From: Mycobacterium vicinigordonae
GTDB lineage: Bacteria > Actinomycetota > Actinomycetes > Mycobacteriales > Mycobacteriaceae
Assembly (NCBI RefSeq): GCF_013466425.1
Contig: NZ_CP059165.1
Location: 682,001-746,000 of the forward strand
DNA: 64,000 nucleotides
Direction: 5' to 3'
The notes beneath the pieces are model-generated. The model did no database searches and was not told the origin of the DNA. It saw nothing but the letters and a program-made list of their open reading frames with translations. Positions 17,812 through 27,608 of the stretch are shown piece after piece. Both the position numbers and the translations under genes were made by a program. Position 1 is the stretch's first letter, and every line of letters starts with the position of its first letter.

Positions 17812-18681
17812 TTACGACCGTGGCCGCGCCCAATGCAGTCGCACATACTGGCCGGGCCGCACCTGGGCAGCCTTGTCGATGTCCTCGTTGACCACCACGC
17901 CTATCACCGGGTAGCCGCCAGTGATCGGGTGATCGGGTCCGAGAATGACCGGTAAGCCGTTCGGTGGCACCTGGATTGCGCCGCGGGTGGTGCCTTCACT
18001 GGGCAGTTGCCGGTCGGGCCAGCGCTGCACGATGGGGCGGCCCTCCAACCGCATGCCCACCCGGTCGCTGCGATCCGATGCCATCCACACGGTGTGCACC
18101 AATGCGTCGGGCTCGGCGAACCAGTCGTCGCGCGGACCGGGGATCACCATCAGCTCGACTATGTGTCTTTCGATCGCGGCGACGGGAGCCTGGTCGAGTT
18201 CGGGGTAGCCGTCGCTGTGCTCGCCGACCGGCACCACGTCGCCGGCTTGCAGCGGCAGCGGCCCGATCGCCGACATCACGTCGTAGCTGCGGGAGCCCAG
18301 CACTGGCGTGACGCAGATACCGCCCCGCACGGCCAAGTAGCTGCGCAGCCCGGCCTGCGGAGTGCCCAGTGAGATCACCTCACCGTCGTGTACATGCTGA
18401 ATACTGTTGGTGCCAAACATGATTCCACTGACGGTGGGCTCGGTGTCGGCGCCGGTCACGGCGATGTCAAGGTCGCCGCCGCGCACCCGCGCGGAGAACC
18501 CGCCGAAGGTCACCTCGACGGTGGCCCAGTCGTCCGGGTTGGCCACCAGCCGGTTGGCCAGCGTGTGCGAGCGGCGGTCGGCGGCGCCGGAGCGGCTGAC
18601 GCCGAGGTGGGCCAGCCCCGCCCGGCCCAGATCCTGGACCAGGGCCAGCGGTCCGGTACGCAGGATTTCCAGTGTCGTCAT
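17812..18681 (-). CDS. pxpC: 5-oxoprolinase/urea amidolyase-type subunit PxpC-like (Rv0263c)
   Basis: The 289-residue protein has the carboxyltransferase-domain fold of KipA/PxpC. Landmarks are [36 protein letters not shown] at the start, [18 protein letters not shown] in the middle and [19 protein letters not shown] near the end. With PxpB it forms a complex that, with PxpA, hydrolyses 5-oxoproline to glutamate in bacteria. It starts 15 bp after pxpB. No pxpA is visible in the window. Confidence 0.88.
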   Translation of the reverse strand: MTTLEILRTGPLALVQDLGRAGLAHLGVSRSGAADRRSHTLANRLVANPDDWATVEVTFGGFSARVRGGDLDIAVTGADTEPTVSGIMFGTNSIQHVHDGEVISLGTPQAGLRSYLAVRGGICVTPVLGSRSYDVMSAIGPLPLQAGDVVPVGEHSDGYPELDQAPVAAIERHIVELMVIPGPRDDWFAEPDALVHTVWMASDRSDRVGMRLEGRPIVQRWPDRQLPSEGTTRGAIQVPPNGLPVILGPDHPITGGYPVIGVVVNEDIDKAAQVRPGQYVRLHWARPRS

Positions 18682-18696
18682 GGTGTCTGCTTCCCG

Positions 18697-19377
18697 TCAC
18701 GCCGCGCGGAACCGGACCCAGGTGCCGGGCGTGAGCAGCGCTGGATCGGGTCTGTCGATGTCCCATAGCACGGCGTCGGTGTGGCCGATGAGCTGCCATC
18801 CGCCGGGCGATCGACGCGGATAAACCGCGCTGAATTCTCCGGCCAGACCCACCGATCCGGTCGGAACCGAGGTTCGTGGTTCGGCGCGCCGCGGGACCCG
18901 CAGCTGCTGGTCGCCGCCGATCAGGTAGGCGAAGCCGGGTGAGAATCCGCTGAATCCGACCCGCCAGCGGCTGCTGGTGTGGGCGTTGATGACCTGCGCC
19001 GTGCTCAGGCCGGTGAGCTGGGCGACCTCGCCCAGGTCCGGCCCGTCGTAGACGACGTCTATGACGACCTCCCTGAGGAATTCGTCGCCGCGGTCTGTGG
19101 GGTGCTGGCTGGCGGCAGCCGGTGTCACGCGCAACTTACGCAGCCGGCGCCGGGTGGCCTCTTGGAAGCGTGGCGCGTCCAGCTTGACCAGCACGGTGGT
19201 CGAGGCCGGGACGATGTCGACCACACCGGGCAGCCGCGCGGCTCGCAACGCATCGGCCCACGCCAGAACGTCGGCGGTACTGTCACATTGCAGCAGCAAC
19301 GCATGGTCGCCGTAGTCGAGTACGGTGCTGGCCACGACAAGGTCCCCCGGGAGGTCGGTGATCTCCGTCACACTCAT
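18697..19377 (-). CDS. pxpB: 5-oxoprolinase subunit PxpB-like (Rv0264c)
   Basis: The 226-residue protein has the KipI/PxpB carboxyltransferase domain. The family signature is [42 protein letters not shown] chose ATG at 19377 ([12 protein letters not shown]). The frame could extend to 19416, and M. tuberculosis annotation is shorter still (about 210 aa), so the exact start is uncertain. It is the first gene of the pxpB-pxpC pair and lies 89 bp downstream of the fecB2 stop on the same strand. Confidence 0.87.
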   Translation of the reverse strand: MSVTEITDLPGDLVVASTVLDYGDHALLLQCDSTADVLAWADALRAARLPGVVDIVPASTTVLVKLDAPRFQEATRRRLRKLRVTPAAASQHPTDRGDEFLREVVIDVVYDGPDLGEVAQLTGLSTAQVINAHTSSRWRVGFSGFSPGFAYLIGGDQQLRVPRRAEPRTSVPTGSVGLAGEFSAVYPRRSPGGWQLIGHTDAVLWDIDRPDPALLTPGTWVRFRAA

Positions 19378-19466
19378 TACTCGACGGTAACCCCGCGGAG
19401 AAAGGCTAGCCAGCAACTTTCGAGCACTGCCAGAGGTGCCTTAACGAATGCTCATGTCCCGGCCGG

Positions 19467-20471
19467 TCAGCCCAGGATCTTGGCGATCTGCGGGGGCAGC
19501 TGGTCGGCGACCACGGGGTAGCTCAGCGGCGACGCGAAGGCGATCGCCCCGGCCAGGTCCTTGGTGGTGAAAATGTGGCGCTTCTGCGCGGTCGCCTGCG
19601 AGGCCGCCACCTCGGGATCGGCCAACAGCGCCTGCTGGTCTTCGGGGCTTTCTGTCGACCAGATCAGCACGTCGGCAGAGTCGAGCACCTCTTTGACGTG
19701 GTCGCGGGGGATGACCGCGCGGTGGTCGGTGGCGTAGGCGTTGATGCTGTCGGGGACCACGAGCCCCATCTGGCCCAGGAAGTCGGTCCGCCAGCCTGCT
19801 GTCGTCGCGACCACGGTGCCCTGCCACGGTCGGCCCTGCATCAACAGCGCCTTCTTGCCCTTCCAGGACGGGTTCTTCTGCCCGATGTCCTTGAACTTGG
19901 TGTCCACCGCGTCGACCAATGACTTCATCTGGGCTGACTGGAATACCGCCTGACCAATGGTGGCGGCCTGGTCCCGCCACGGCTCGAAGAAGGCGTCGCC
20001 GTCGGACTGGGCGATAGTGGGGGCGATATTGGACAGCTTCTGGTAGGTGTCGGCGTCCAGGCCGGCGTTGGTCGCCACGATCAGATCGGGTTTGAGGCCG
20101 GCGATCTGGTCGACCTGGATCCCGTTCTCCAGGCTCAGCAGAACCGGTTGCGCCGCAGCAAGTTTCGGCTGCGCCCAGGGCCAGACGCCGAACGGCTGGT
20201 CGCCGAACCAGTTGGTGACCGCGATGGGTACCACGCCCACGGCGAGCAGATCGTCCTGCTCGGTATAACCGGCGCTGACCACCCGCTTGGGGGGTTCCTT
20301 GACGACGGTATGACCGAACAGGTGGTTGACGGTCACCGCGCCGCCGCCGGGCGATCCCGGCGCCGGCTTCGGGTCGGAACATCCCGCCGTGACCGCCGCC
20401 GCGCCCGCGCCGAGCAGTCCCGCGGCCCCGGCGACCTGCAAGAACCCCCGCCGACTCCATGCCTGCTGCAC
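19467..20471 (-). CDS. fecB2: Iron-siderophore/periplasmic binding lipoprotein
   Basis: The 334-residue protein has a twin-arginine signal (SRRGFLQVAGAAGLLG) and a lipobox ending VTAGC at about residue 31. It is thus exported by Tat and lipid-anchored. The remainder is a class III periplasmic-binding fold (RVVSAGYTEQDDLLAVGVVPIAV, IAGLKPDLIVATNAG, WSTESPEDQQAL). It probably binds ferric siderophore or a related chelate for an ABC importer. The start is GTG at 20471. In M. tuberculosis oplA, narU and Rv0268c lie just upstream (from memory); here the polymerase gene follows directly. Confidence 0.88.
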   Translation of the reverse strand: MQQAWSRRGFLQVAGAAGLLGAGAAAVTAGCSDPKPAPGSPGGGAVTVNHLFGHTVVKEPPKRVVSAGYTEQDDLLAVGVVPIAVTNWFGDQPFGVWPWAQPKLAAAQPVLLSLENGIQVDQIAGLKPDLIVATNAGLDADTYQKLSNIAPTIAQSDGDAFFEPWRDQAATIGQAVFQSAQMKSLVDAVDTKFKDIGQKNPSWKGKKALLMQGRPWQGTVVATTAGWRTDFLGQMGLVVPDSINAYATDHRAVIPRDHVKEVLDSADVLIWSTESPEDQQALLADPEVAASQATAQKRHIFTTKDLAGAIAFASPLSYPVVADQLPPQIAKILG

Positions 20472-20517
20472 AGCGAGAGAGTATCGCGTGTCATATCGGA
20501 ACGTCGGTTGCGTGGCC

Positions 20518-21753
20518 TTACTTCTCGGGCGCGCGTTTGGGCGAGTAGCCGTGCCAGGGTGAGTAATCGGCGATTAACTCCTCTTGGGGTGGCCGCTGGT
20601 CCGGTGGCACATGCTGCAGGTTGACCCGGATCCGGTACCAGATCGAACTAGGCCCGCGCATCCCGTCGACCAGCACGTCGACGGGTTCTAAGAATTCGGC
20701 CGCCCGGGGGTGGCGAGCTCGCCAGGTGTCCAGCGCGGCCATCGCCTCGTCCTTGGTCTTGGTCCGGGCGACCTCGATGAGCGGCATGGAGGAGACGCGC
20801 CGGCCGTCAGCACTCTTCTTGGCGCCCTTGGGTGCCTTCTCGGGCGGACCCAGTTCCTCGGCCAGCACTAGGAGTCGGTCCAGGCTGCCGGCCGCTGAGT
20901 CCATGTCCGCCCACGGGTCACCCAGGTCGGCGAACCGGTCCGGAACGGTGGCGATGGTGAACCGCTCCGGGCGGCACTCGGCGACCTCCGTCCACTGCAA
21001 CGGCGTGGATATCCGCGCATCCGGGGTGGCCCGCACGGAGTACGCCGAGGCGACGGTGCGATCCTTCGCGTTCTGGTTGAAGTCGACGAACACCCCCTCC
21101 CGTTCCTCCTTCCACCAGCGGCTCGTCGCCAGGTCGGGGGCGCGGCGTTCGACCTCGCGCGCGACGGTCTGCGCCGCCAGCCGCACCTTGCTGAACGGCC
21201 ACTGCGGGGCGATCCGGGCGTAAATGTGGAAGCCGCGTGAGCCCGACGTCTTCGGCCACGCGGTCAAGCCGTGATCCTCGAGCACCTCGCGGGCCACCTG
21301 CGCGACGTCGACGATGCCTTGCCAGGAGACCCCGGGCATCGGATCCAGATCGATCCGCAGCTCGTCGGGGTGATCAAGGTCGTCGGCCTGCACCGGGTGC
21401 GGATTGAGGTCGACGCAGCCCAGATTGATCACCCAGGCGAGCCCAGCGGCGTCGTGAATGACGGCCTCGTCGGCGGACGTGCCCGAGGCGTAGCGCAGTG
21501 TGGCGACGTCCACCCAATCCGGCCGCTTGGCCGGTGCTCGCTTCTGGAACACCGCCTCTTCGGAGATGCCTTTGACGAAGCGCTTGAGGATCATCGGACG
21601 GCCGGCCACGCCGCGCAGTGCCCCATCGGCCACCGCCAGGTAGTAGTGGACCAGATCGAGCTTGGTGATGCCCGCCTCCGGAAAGACGACCTTGTCGGGG
21701 TGGGTGACGGTGACCTCGCGCCCGGCCACCTCCAGCGTCGCCGGACCGGTCAT
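20518..21753 (-). CDS. LigD-type primase-polymerase (PolD2/Rv0269c-like)
   Basis: The 411-residue protein is a stand-alone POL domain of the archaeo-eukaryotic primase type. VTHPDKVVFPEAGITKLDLVHYY opens the domain, RIDLDP gives the metal-binding DxD, TSGSRGFHIY is the nucleotide-binding segment, and VFVDFNQN carries the third acidic residue. Related M. smegmatis enzymes (PolD1/PolD2) add ribo- and deoxyribonucleotides to primer ends in repair. I chose ATG at 21753; an upstream alternative at 21807 would overlap the divergent fadD2 promoter. Confidence 0.88.
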   Translation of the reverse strand: MTGPATLEVAGREVTVTHPDKVVFPEAGITKLDLVHYYLAVADGALRGVAGRPMILKRFVKGISEEAVFQKRAPAKRPDWVDVATLRYASGTSADEAVIHDAAGLAWVINLGCVDLNPHPVQADDLDHPDELRIDLDPMPGVSWQGIVDVAQVAREVLEDHGLTAWPKTSGSRGFHIYARIAPQWPFSKVRLAAQTVAREVERRAPDLATSRWWKEEREGVFVDFNQNAKDRTVASAYSVRATPDARISTPLQWTEVAECRPERFTIATVPDRFADLGDPWADMDSAAGSLDRLLVLAEELGPPEKAPKGAKKSADGRRVSSMPLIEVARTKTKDEAMAALDTWRARHPRAAEFLEPVDVLVDGMRGPSSIWYRIRVNLQHVPPDQRPPQEELIADYSPWHGYSPKRAPEK

Positions 21754-21821
21754 AGGGTTCGATGATAATTCGGGCAAACCTTCTGGCCTCAATGCGACGG
21801 GCGTCACATATTGTGAGTCTT

Positions 21822-23501
21822 ATGCCTAACCTCAGCGACCTGCCCGGGCAGATCCCAGCCAAGATTCAGCAGTACGTCGAGCGCGGTGCTGCCGAGTTGC
21901 ACTACGTGCGCAAGATCTTCGAGTCCGGTGCGTTCCGCATCGAGCCGCCGCAGAACTACGCGACGATGGCCGCTGGGATCGTCAAGTGGGGTGAGTTCGG
22001 GATGCTACCCGCGCTCAACGCAGCCCGCAGTCCGGACCGAGCCGCGTGCATCGACGAGGAAGGCGAGTTCACCTACAAAGAGCTTGACGAGGCCGCGCAC
22101 GCGGTCGCCAACGGCCTGATCGATTTGGGCGTCAAGGCGGGAGACGGGGTTGCCCTGCTGGCGCGCAACCACCGGTGGTTCCTGATCGCCAACTATGGTG
22201 CCGCCCGCGTCGGTGCTCGCATCATCCTGCTCAACAGCGAGTTCTCCGGACCGCAGATCAAGGAGGTCTCCGAGCGCGAAGGCGCCAAGGTGATCATCTA
22301 CGACGACGAGTACTCCAAGGCCGTCAGCAAAGCGGAGCCAGAGCTGGGCAAGCTGCGGGCGCTGGGCACCAACCCGGACAGCGACGAGGACTCCGGTAGC
22401 CAGGACGAGACACTCGCCGATTTGATCAAGCGCAGCAGCAAGGAGCCTGCCCCCAAGGCGGCCAAGCACGCGTCGATCATCATCCTGACCAGCGGCACCA
22501 CCGGCACACCGAAAGGGGCCAACCGGAGTACGCCGCCCACCCTGGCGCCGGTCGGCGGCATCCTGTCACACGTTCCGTTCAAGGCCGGCGAGGTGACGTC
22601 GCTGCCCGCGCCGATGTTCCACGCGCTGGGTTATCTGCACTCGACCATCGCGATGTTCTTGGGCTCGACGCTGATTCTGCGCCGCAAGTTCAAGCCGCCG
22701 CACGTGCTCGAGGACCTGGAGAAGTACAAGGCGACGGCCATGGTCGTGGTGCCTGTGATGCTGTCACGGTTGCTGGACGCGATCGAGAAGATGGACAAGA
22801 AGCCGGACTTGTCCGCCCTCAAGATCATCTTCGTGTCCGGTTCGCAGCTAGGCGCCGAGCTGGCCAACCGCGCGCTGAAGGATTTCGGCCCGGTCATCTA
22901 CAACATGTACGGCTCGACCGAGATTGCATTCGCCACCATCGCCCGGCCGGAGGACTTGAAGAAGAACGCCGCGACCGTCGGCCCGGTGGTCAAGGGTGTG
23001 AAGGTCAAGATTCTCGACGACAACGGCAAAGAGGTTCCGCAAGGAGACGTGGGCCGGATCTTCGTTGGCAACGCCTTCCCGTTCGAGGGCTACACCGGCG
23101 GCGGACACAAGCAGATCATCGATGGACTGATGTCCTCCGGTGACGTCGGATATTTCGACGAGGACGGTTTGCTATACGTCAGCGGTCGCGACGACGAGAT
23201 GATCGTCTCCGGGGGTGAGAATGTCTTCCCCGCCGAGGTCGAGGATCTGATCAGCGGACATCCCGACGTGGTGGAGGCCACCGCACTCGGGGTCGAGGAC
23301 AAGGAGTGGGGCCACCGGCTGCGCGCCTTCGTGGTCAAGAAAGACGGCGCCGACCTCGACGAGGACGCCGTCAAACACTATGTGCGGGATAACCTGGCGC
23401 GCTACAAGGTACCCCGCGAAGTGATCTTCCTTGACGAGCTGCCGCGCAACCCCACCGGCAAGATCCTCAAGCGCGAGCTGCGAGACATGGACGCCGACTG
23501 A
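21822..23501 (+). CDS. fadD2: Fatty-acid-CoA ligase
   Basis: The 559-residue member of the ANL acyl/aryl-CoA synthetase superfamily has the P-loop IILTSGTTGTPKGANRS, NMYGSTEIAF (A5), YVSGRDDEMIVSGGENVFPAEVE (A7-A8) and the A10 lysine in NPTGKILKRELRD. It activates fatty acids with ATP and CoA. I chose ATG at 21822 (MPNLSDLPGQ), matching the M. tuberculosis length of 560. A longer frame from 21762 overlaps the divergent gene's 5' region. It is convergent with fadE6. Confidence 0.95.
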   Translation: MPNLSDLPGQIPAKIQQYVERGAAELHYVRKIFESGAFRIEPPQNYATMAAGIVKWGEFGMLPALNAARSPDRAACIDEEGEFTYKELDEAAHAVANGLIDLGVKAGDGVALLARNHRWFLIANYGAARVGARIILLNSEFSGPQIKEVSEREGAKVIIYDDEYSKAVSKAEPELGKLRALGTNPDSDEDSGSQDETLADLIKRSSKEPAPKAAKHASIIILTSGTTGTPKGANRSTPPTLAPVGGILSHVPFKAGEVTSLPAPMFHALGYLHSTIAMFLGSTLILRRKFKPPHVLEDLEKYKATAMVVVPVMLSRLLDAIEKMDKKPDLSALKIIFVSGSQLGAELANRALKDFGPVIYNMYGSTEIAFATIARPEDLKKNAATVGPVVKGVKVKILDDNGKEVPQGDVGRIFVGNAFPFEGYTGGGHKQIIDGLMSSGDVGYFDEDGLLYVSGRDDEMIVSGGENVFPAEVEDLISGHPDVVEATALGVEDKEWGHRLRAFVVKKDGADLDEDAVKHYVRDNLARYKVPREVIFLDELPRNPTGKILKRELRDMDAD

Positions 23502-23516
23502 TAGCGGGTACTCGGC

Positions 23517-25700
23517 CTACGGGTCGCGGGGCAGGCCCAGCAACCGTTCGGCGATGATGTTGAGCTGCACTTCCGAGGTGCCGCCGTAGATCGTGGTGGC
23601 GCGGCTGGACAACAGATAGTCGCCCCACTTGCCTTGCGGCTGATCCAGATCCGCGATCACGGCATCGGAGCCGAAGGACGACACCGCGAATTCGGCGTAG
23701 CCCTGCCCCGTCCGCATCGACAGCAGTTTGGAGATCGCCGCCGACGGCATCGCGTCGGCGCCGGCCAGCGTCAGCAGGGTGGAGCGCAGATTCAGCACCT
23801 TGGCGGCGTGGCCCTCGGCGATCAGCTGACCGGCGCGATGCTGGGCGATCTGATCGAATTGGCCGTCGCGCACGAACTCGACGAACGCGGGCAGGCTGGC
23901 CAAGAAGTTCAGGTCACTACCGCCGATCGAAACCCGTTCGGCGGTCAGGGTATTGCGGCTGACCTCCCAGCCTCGGTTCACCTCACCTAGGACATATTCG
24001 TCGGGTACGAACACGTCGTCGAGGTAGACGGTGTTGAAGAACTCCTGCCCGGTGAGTTCCCGCAGCGGTTTGACTGTCACGCCTTCGCTCTTCATGTCGA
24101 GCAGGAAGTACGTGATCCCGTTGTGTTTGGGGGCGTTTGGGTCCGTCCGTGCCAGCAACGCGCCCCAGTGCGAGAACTGCGCGGCGGTGGTCCATATCTT
24201 CTGGCCGGTGATACGCCAGCCACCGTCCACTCGGGTGGCCTTCGTCGTCAGTCCGGCAAGGTCCGAACCCGCACCCGGCTCGGAAAACAGCTGGCACCAA
24301 ACCATTTCACCGCGGAAGGTGGGCGGCAGGAAGCGCTGCTGCTGTGCTTCGGTACCGAACGCGACAATCGACGGGATGATCCACGCCGCGATCCCCACTT
24401 GCGGGCGCTTGACCCGGCCGGCGGTGAACTCCTGCGCGATGATCACCTGCTCGACGGGACTGGACGCCCGGCCCCACGGTTTGGGCAGATACGGCAGCAC
24501 CCAACCGGACTCGGCGATCGCAACGGTGCGAGCGTCGCGATCCATCTTTTTAAACGCGGCGACTTCGGCGCGGATCTCGGCCCGCAGCTGCTCGGTCTCG
24601 GGGTCTAGGTCGATGTCCACCGCGCGCATGCCGGTGGTGGTTGCGGTGTCCACCACCCGCTGCGGGTACTCCGAGCTGCGGCCGAACGACGCTGCCAGCA
24701 TCAGCGCGCGGCGGTAGTAGACGTTGGTGTCATGCTCCCAGGTGAAACCGATGCCGCCGTGCACCTGGATGCAGTCCTGCGTGCAGCGCTGCGCCGCCGC
24801 CGGGGCCAACGTGGCCGCCACCGCGGCCGCGAACTCGACATGGGCGTCGGCGTCGCCAGCCTCGTCCAGGGCGCGGGCGGCGTCCCACACCGCCGCAGTG
24901 GCACGCTCGGTGTCGGCAACCATCTCTGCACACTTGTGCTTGATGGCCTGGAACTGGCCGATCGGCCGGCCAAACTGCTCGCGGATCTTGGCATAACCCG
25001 ACGCGGTGTCGGTGGCCCAGCGCGCCACGCCCACCGCCTCGGCCGACAGCAGCGTAGTCATCAGAGCGTGCGCGGTCGTCATGCTCAGGCTGCTCAGCAC
25101 TGCGTCGTCACCGACTTCGACGGCATTGGCCCGCACATGGGCGACGGGCCGCAGCGGGTCGATGCTCTTGATGGGCTCGATCTCGAGCTGGTCGGCGCGT
25201 AGCACCACCCACTCTTCGCCGCTGTCGATCGCCACCGGCAACACCAGAATCGACGCCTGTGCCGCGGCGGGTACCGCGCGGACTTCGCCGCGGATGACCA
25301 ACTCGTCACCGTGGCGCGTTGCGGTCAGGCTCGAGTCCAGCGCGTAGGCAGCGATAGCCGCGCCGCTTGCCAGCTCGGCGAGCACGTCTGCCTTGGGATT
25401 GTGTGCGGCGATTAGTGCGCTGGCGATCGCCGACGGCACGAAGGGCCCGGGTACGTCGCCGTAGCCGAATTCGGCCAGCACGATCGCCAGTTCGAGGATG
25501 CCAAAGCCTTGACCGCCAACCGATTCGGCCAAATGCACTCCTTGCAGGCCTTGGTCGGCGGCGGCCTGCCAGTACGGCGGCGGATTCTGCAGCGGAGTTT
25601 CCATGGCAGCGTGCAGAACCTCCGAGGGCGCCACCCGCGCTACCAGGGACCGCACTGAGTCGGCCAGGGCTTGGTGTTCAGGGTTTATCGCGATCGGCAT
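23517..25700 (-). CDS. fadE6: Acyl-CoA dehydrogenase, two-domain fusion
   Basis: The 727-residue protein consists of two acyl-CoA dehydrogenase-like halves. Residues ~1-365 end in QVHGGIGFTWEHDTNVYYRRAL. Residues ~375-727 have WCQLFSEPGAGSDLAGL, GWRITGQKIWTT and a C-terminal YGGTSEVQLNIIAERLLGLPRDP typical of the family. It would oxidise acyl-CoA with FAD in beta-oxidation, beside fadD2. ATG at 25700 (MPIAINPEHQ) is preferred: GGGAAGG lies just upstream, and the 19 extra N-terminal residues of the longer frame are not conserved-looking. Confidence 0.93.
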   Translation of the reverse strand: MPIAINPEHQALADSVRSLVARVAPSEVLHAAMETPLQNPPPYWQAAADQGLQGVHLAESVGGQGFGILELAIVLAEFGYGDVPGPFVPSAIASALIAAHNPKADVLAELASGAAIAAYALDSSLTATRHGDELVIRGEVRAVPAAAQASILVLPVAIDSGEEWVVLRADQLEIEPIKSIDPLRPVAHVRANAVEVGDDAVLSSLSMTTAHALMTTLLSAEAVGVARWATDTASGYAKIREQFGRPIGQFQAIKHKCAEMVADTERATAAVWDAARALDEAGDADAHVEFAAAVAATLAPAAAQRCTQDCIQVHGGIGFTWEHDTNVYYRRALMLAASFGRSSEYPQRVVDTATTTGMRAVDIDLDPETEQLRAEIRAEVAAFKKMDRDARTVAIAESGWVLPYLPKPWGRASSPVEQVIIAQEFTAGRVKRPQVGIAAWIIPSIVAFGTEAQQQRFLPPTFRGEMVWCQLFSEPGAGSDLAGLTTKATRVDGGWRITGQKIWTTAAQFSHWGALLARTDPNAPKHNGITYFLLDMKSEGVTVKPLRELTGQEFFNTVYLDDVFVPDEYVLGEVNRGWEVSRNTLTAERVSIGGSDLNFLASLPAFVEFVRDGQFDQIAQHRAGQLIAEGHAAKVLNLRSTLLTLAGADAMPSAAISKLLSMRTGQGYAEFAVSSFGSDAVIADLDQPQGKWGDYLLSSRATTIYGGTSEVQLNIIAERLLGLPRDP

Positions 25701-25787
25701 TGGTTGCCTTCCCGTTGCTCTCGACGTCCGTTCGGACAGGCTCTTCCAAGCTAACAACCGGGCGGTTGGTTGGCGACCATGACCCGC

Positions 25788-26897
25788 TCAGGCCCACCGC
25801 TGAGTTAAAAACTCGGCGACGATGTCGGCCTGCTCGTCGCGGGCGCCCGGCGTGGTGAAGTAGTGGTCGGTGTCAACCGTGGCCTGCGACTTGTCGGTGC
25901 AGGCCAGCGCGTCGTAGATCCGCTTGGCGTCCGACGGGTAGACGCCGGTGTCAGCCTCGGCGTTGATCACCAGCGCCGGGCAGGTGATGCGATTCAAGTG
26001 CGGCTCGGCCCGGGTTTGCGCGGTCCGCAGGCTCCACATCCCCAGCCAATTGCGCAGCGTGGTGGCGGCGGCGATACCGCGCGCAGAGCGGTTCGCCTTC
26101 ACCGGCGTACCCGCATAGCACGAATTGGCTTGGCGTTTGGTAGGTTCGAGCGTGGGGTCGACCATCCGCGGGTCGGCCCAGGTGCGCAGCACCGTGAACG
26201 GTCGGTCGGAATAACCCGCCGCCTTGACCCGTTCGAGCTCCGATTCGGCCCAGTCGGTGATCGCGTGATTGCGCGCCACCTGCGCCGCCCGGTACCGCTC
26301 GACGAACTCCGGGGAGTAGGGCAGGTCCTGCTCGAACAGATCGAGTTCCGGATTGGTTGCCACTGGGTCGTTTTCGTTGACGACGGCACCGTCCATCCAG
26401 GCCGTCAGCACGTCCGGTCGTCCCGGGTGCGCGGCGGTGGCGACGTAGCCGTCGGCGACGATTAGATCGGTCAAGCCGTCGGCGGGCCGCATGCCCTGCA
26501 GCGGGCTCACGTTCGGATCCACCGCCTGGGATTGGTAGGCGGACATCAACGAACCGCCTCCCGAATTACCCAGCAGCACTACCGTTTCCACACCGGCCAC
26601 TTCACGGAGCCAGCGCACGCCGACACCGATGTCGACCAGTGCGTGGTCGAGTAGGAAACTGCTCTCGAAGCCGCGGAACCGGGTGTTCCAGCCCAGAAAT
26701 CCGAAGCCGCGGGCGGCTATGTACTCGGCGATATAGTGCTCGGAGAAGTCGATTTGATAGTGCGTGGCGATCATTGCCACTTTCGGCCGATGGCCCGCCA
26801 TGCGGTGATAGAGCCCTTGGCAGGGGTGTCCGCCTGCGCCGGCGCGCCCGGCCGACGGTGACGGCAGACCGATAAATTCGCGGATGATCTCGCTCAA
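25788..26897 (-). CDS. Alpha/beta hydrolase (Rv0272c-like)
   Basis: The 369-residue protein has the nucleophile elbow LLGNSGGGSLMSAY (Ser in GNSGG), an acid region INAEADTGVYPSDAKRI and a late His in DTDHYFTTPGARDEQ. This completes a plausible Ser-Asp-His triad. Substrate unknown. Its start overlaps the TetR stop as ATGA, so the two genes are one operon. Association with fadE6/fadD2 suggests a lipid or ester substrate. Confidence 0.85.
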   Translation of the reverse strand: MSEIIREFIGLPSPSAGRAGAGGHPCQGLYHRMAGHRPKVAMIATHYQIDFSEHYIAEYIAARGFGFLGWNTRFRGFESSFLLDHALVDIGVGVRWLREVAGVETVVLLGNSGGGSLMSAYQSQAVDPNVSPLQGMRPADGLTDLIVADGYVATAAHPGRPDVLTAWMDGAVVNENDPVATNPELDLFEQDLPYSPEFVERYRAAQVARNHAITDWAESELERVKAAGYSDRPFTVLRTWADPRMVDPTLEPTKRQANSCYAGTPVKANRSARGIAAATTLRNWLGMWSLRTAQTRAEPHLNRITCPALVINAEADTGVYPSDAKRIYDALACTDKSQATVDTDHYFTTPGARDEQADIVAEFLTQRWA

Positions 26898-27538
26898 GGG
26901 CGACCCTCCTCATGGTAGATGGCCCGGTAGTACACATTGGCCAGCGTCCGGATGCAAGCCTGGTCATCAGCCTCGCCGGCGCCGGTGAGCTGGATGTAGC
27001 AGAACTGATTGAACATCGCCACGATCGCCTCGGCCATCAGCTGCGGGTCGTCGCCCGCGCAATAGCCTTGAGATTGGGCGCGTCTGACCGACTCTGCGAT
27101 GAACGAGGTTGGGATCGAGCACATCTCGGCCCAGTGCTCGGCGAAGTCGTCGTTGACCATCGCCAACTGTGAAACGCTGATCATCTCGGCGAGGCGATGC
27201 CGGTAGGTGTGCCAGTGCGCGGCGGCCGCCTGGTGCGCGCGCTCGCGCTCCGACAGACCGTGTTGGGTCACCGAGGCGGCGCGCTCGTTGGCCTCGTCGC
27301 GGAAGCGCAGCGCCCATTGGCGCACCATCGCTTCTTTGGAGTCGTAGTAGTTGTAGAAGGACGCCGCCGACCGTCCGGCCTCGGCGGCGATATCGGCGAT
27401 CGTCGTCGCGAGGATTCCCTTGCGTGCGATTACTTTTCGCGCGGCAGCATCGATGGCGGCCTGAGTACGCCGGCCCCGATGGGTGGTTGACCTTACGGGG
27501 CGCGCGGGGCGCCCGGTGTGTTCGGCCGCGGTTGTCAT
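26894..27538 (-). CDS. TetR-family transcriptional regulator (Rv0273c-like)
   Basis: The 214-residue regulator has an N-terminal helix-turn-helix (RRTQAAIDAAARKVIARKGILATTIADIAAEAGRSAASFYNYYDSKEAMV) and a C-terminal helical ligand domain. I chose ATG at 27538, with GGGAGG 8 nt upstream; TTG at 27556 is an unlikely alternative inside the operator. It is divergent from the VOC gene. The strong inverted repeat between them is its probable operator, implying autoregulation and control of the neighbour. Confidence 0.92.
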   Translation of the reverse strand: MTTAAEHTGRPARPVRSTTHRGRRTQAAIDAAARKVIARKGILATTIADIAAEAGRSAASFYNYYDSKEAMVRQWALRFRDEANERAASVTQHGLSERERAHQAAAAHWHTYRHRLAEMISVSQLAMVNDDFAEHWAEMCSIPTSFIAESVRRAQSQGYCAGDDPQLMAEAIVAMFNQFCYIQLTGAGEADDQACIRTLANVYYRAIYHEEGRP

Positions 27539-27553
27539 CTCATGCACCTCCCG

Positions 27554-27585
27554 CAAACCTGAATCTGATGTTAGATTCAGGTTTG
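27554..27585. promoter_or_regulatory. TetR operator: 13-bp-arm perfect inverted repeat
   Basis: CAAACCTGAATCT and AGATTCAGGTTTG are exact reverse complements separated by GATGTT. The element fills the 70-bp gap between the divergent TetR gene (start 27538) and VOC gene (start 27609). It covers the likely promoters of both. Confidence 0.85.
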
Positions 27586-27608
27586 GATCTTAGGTAGGGA
27601 GGCGGGCG

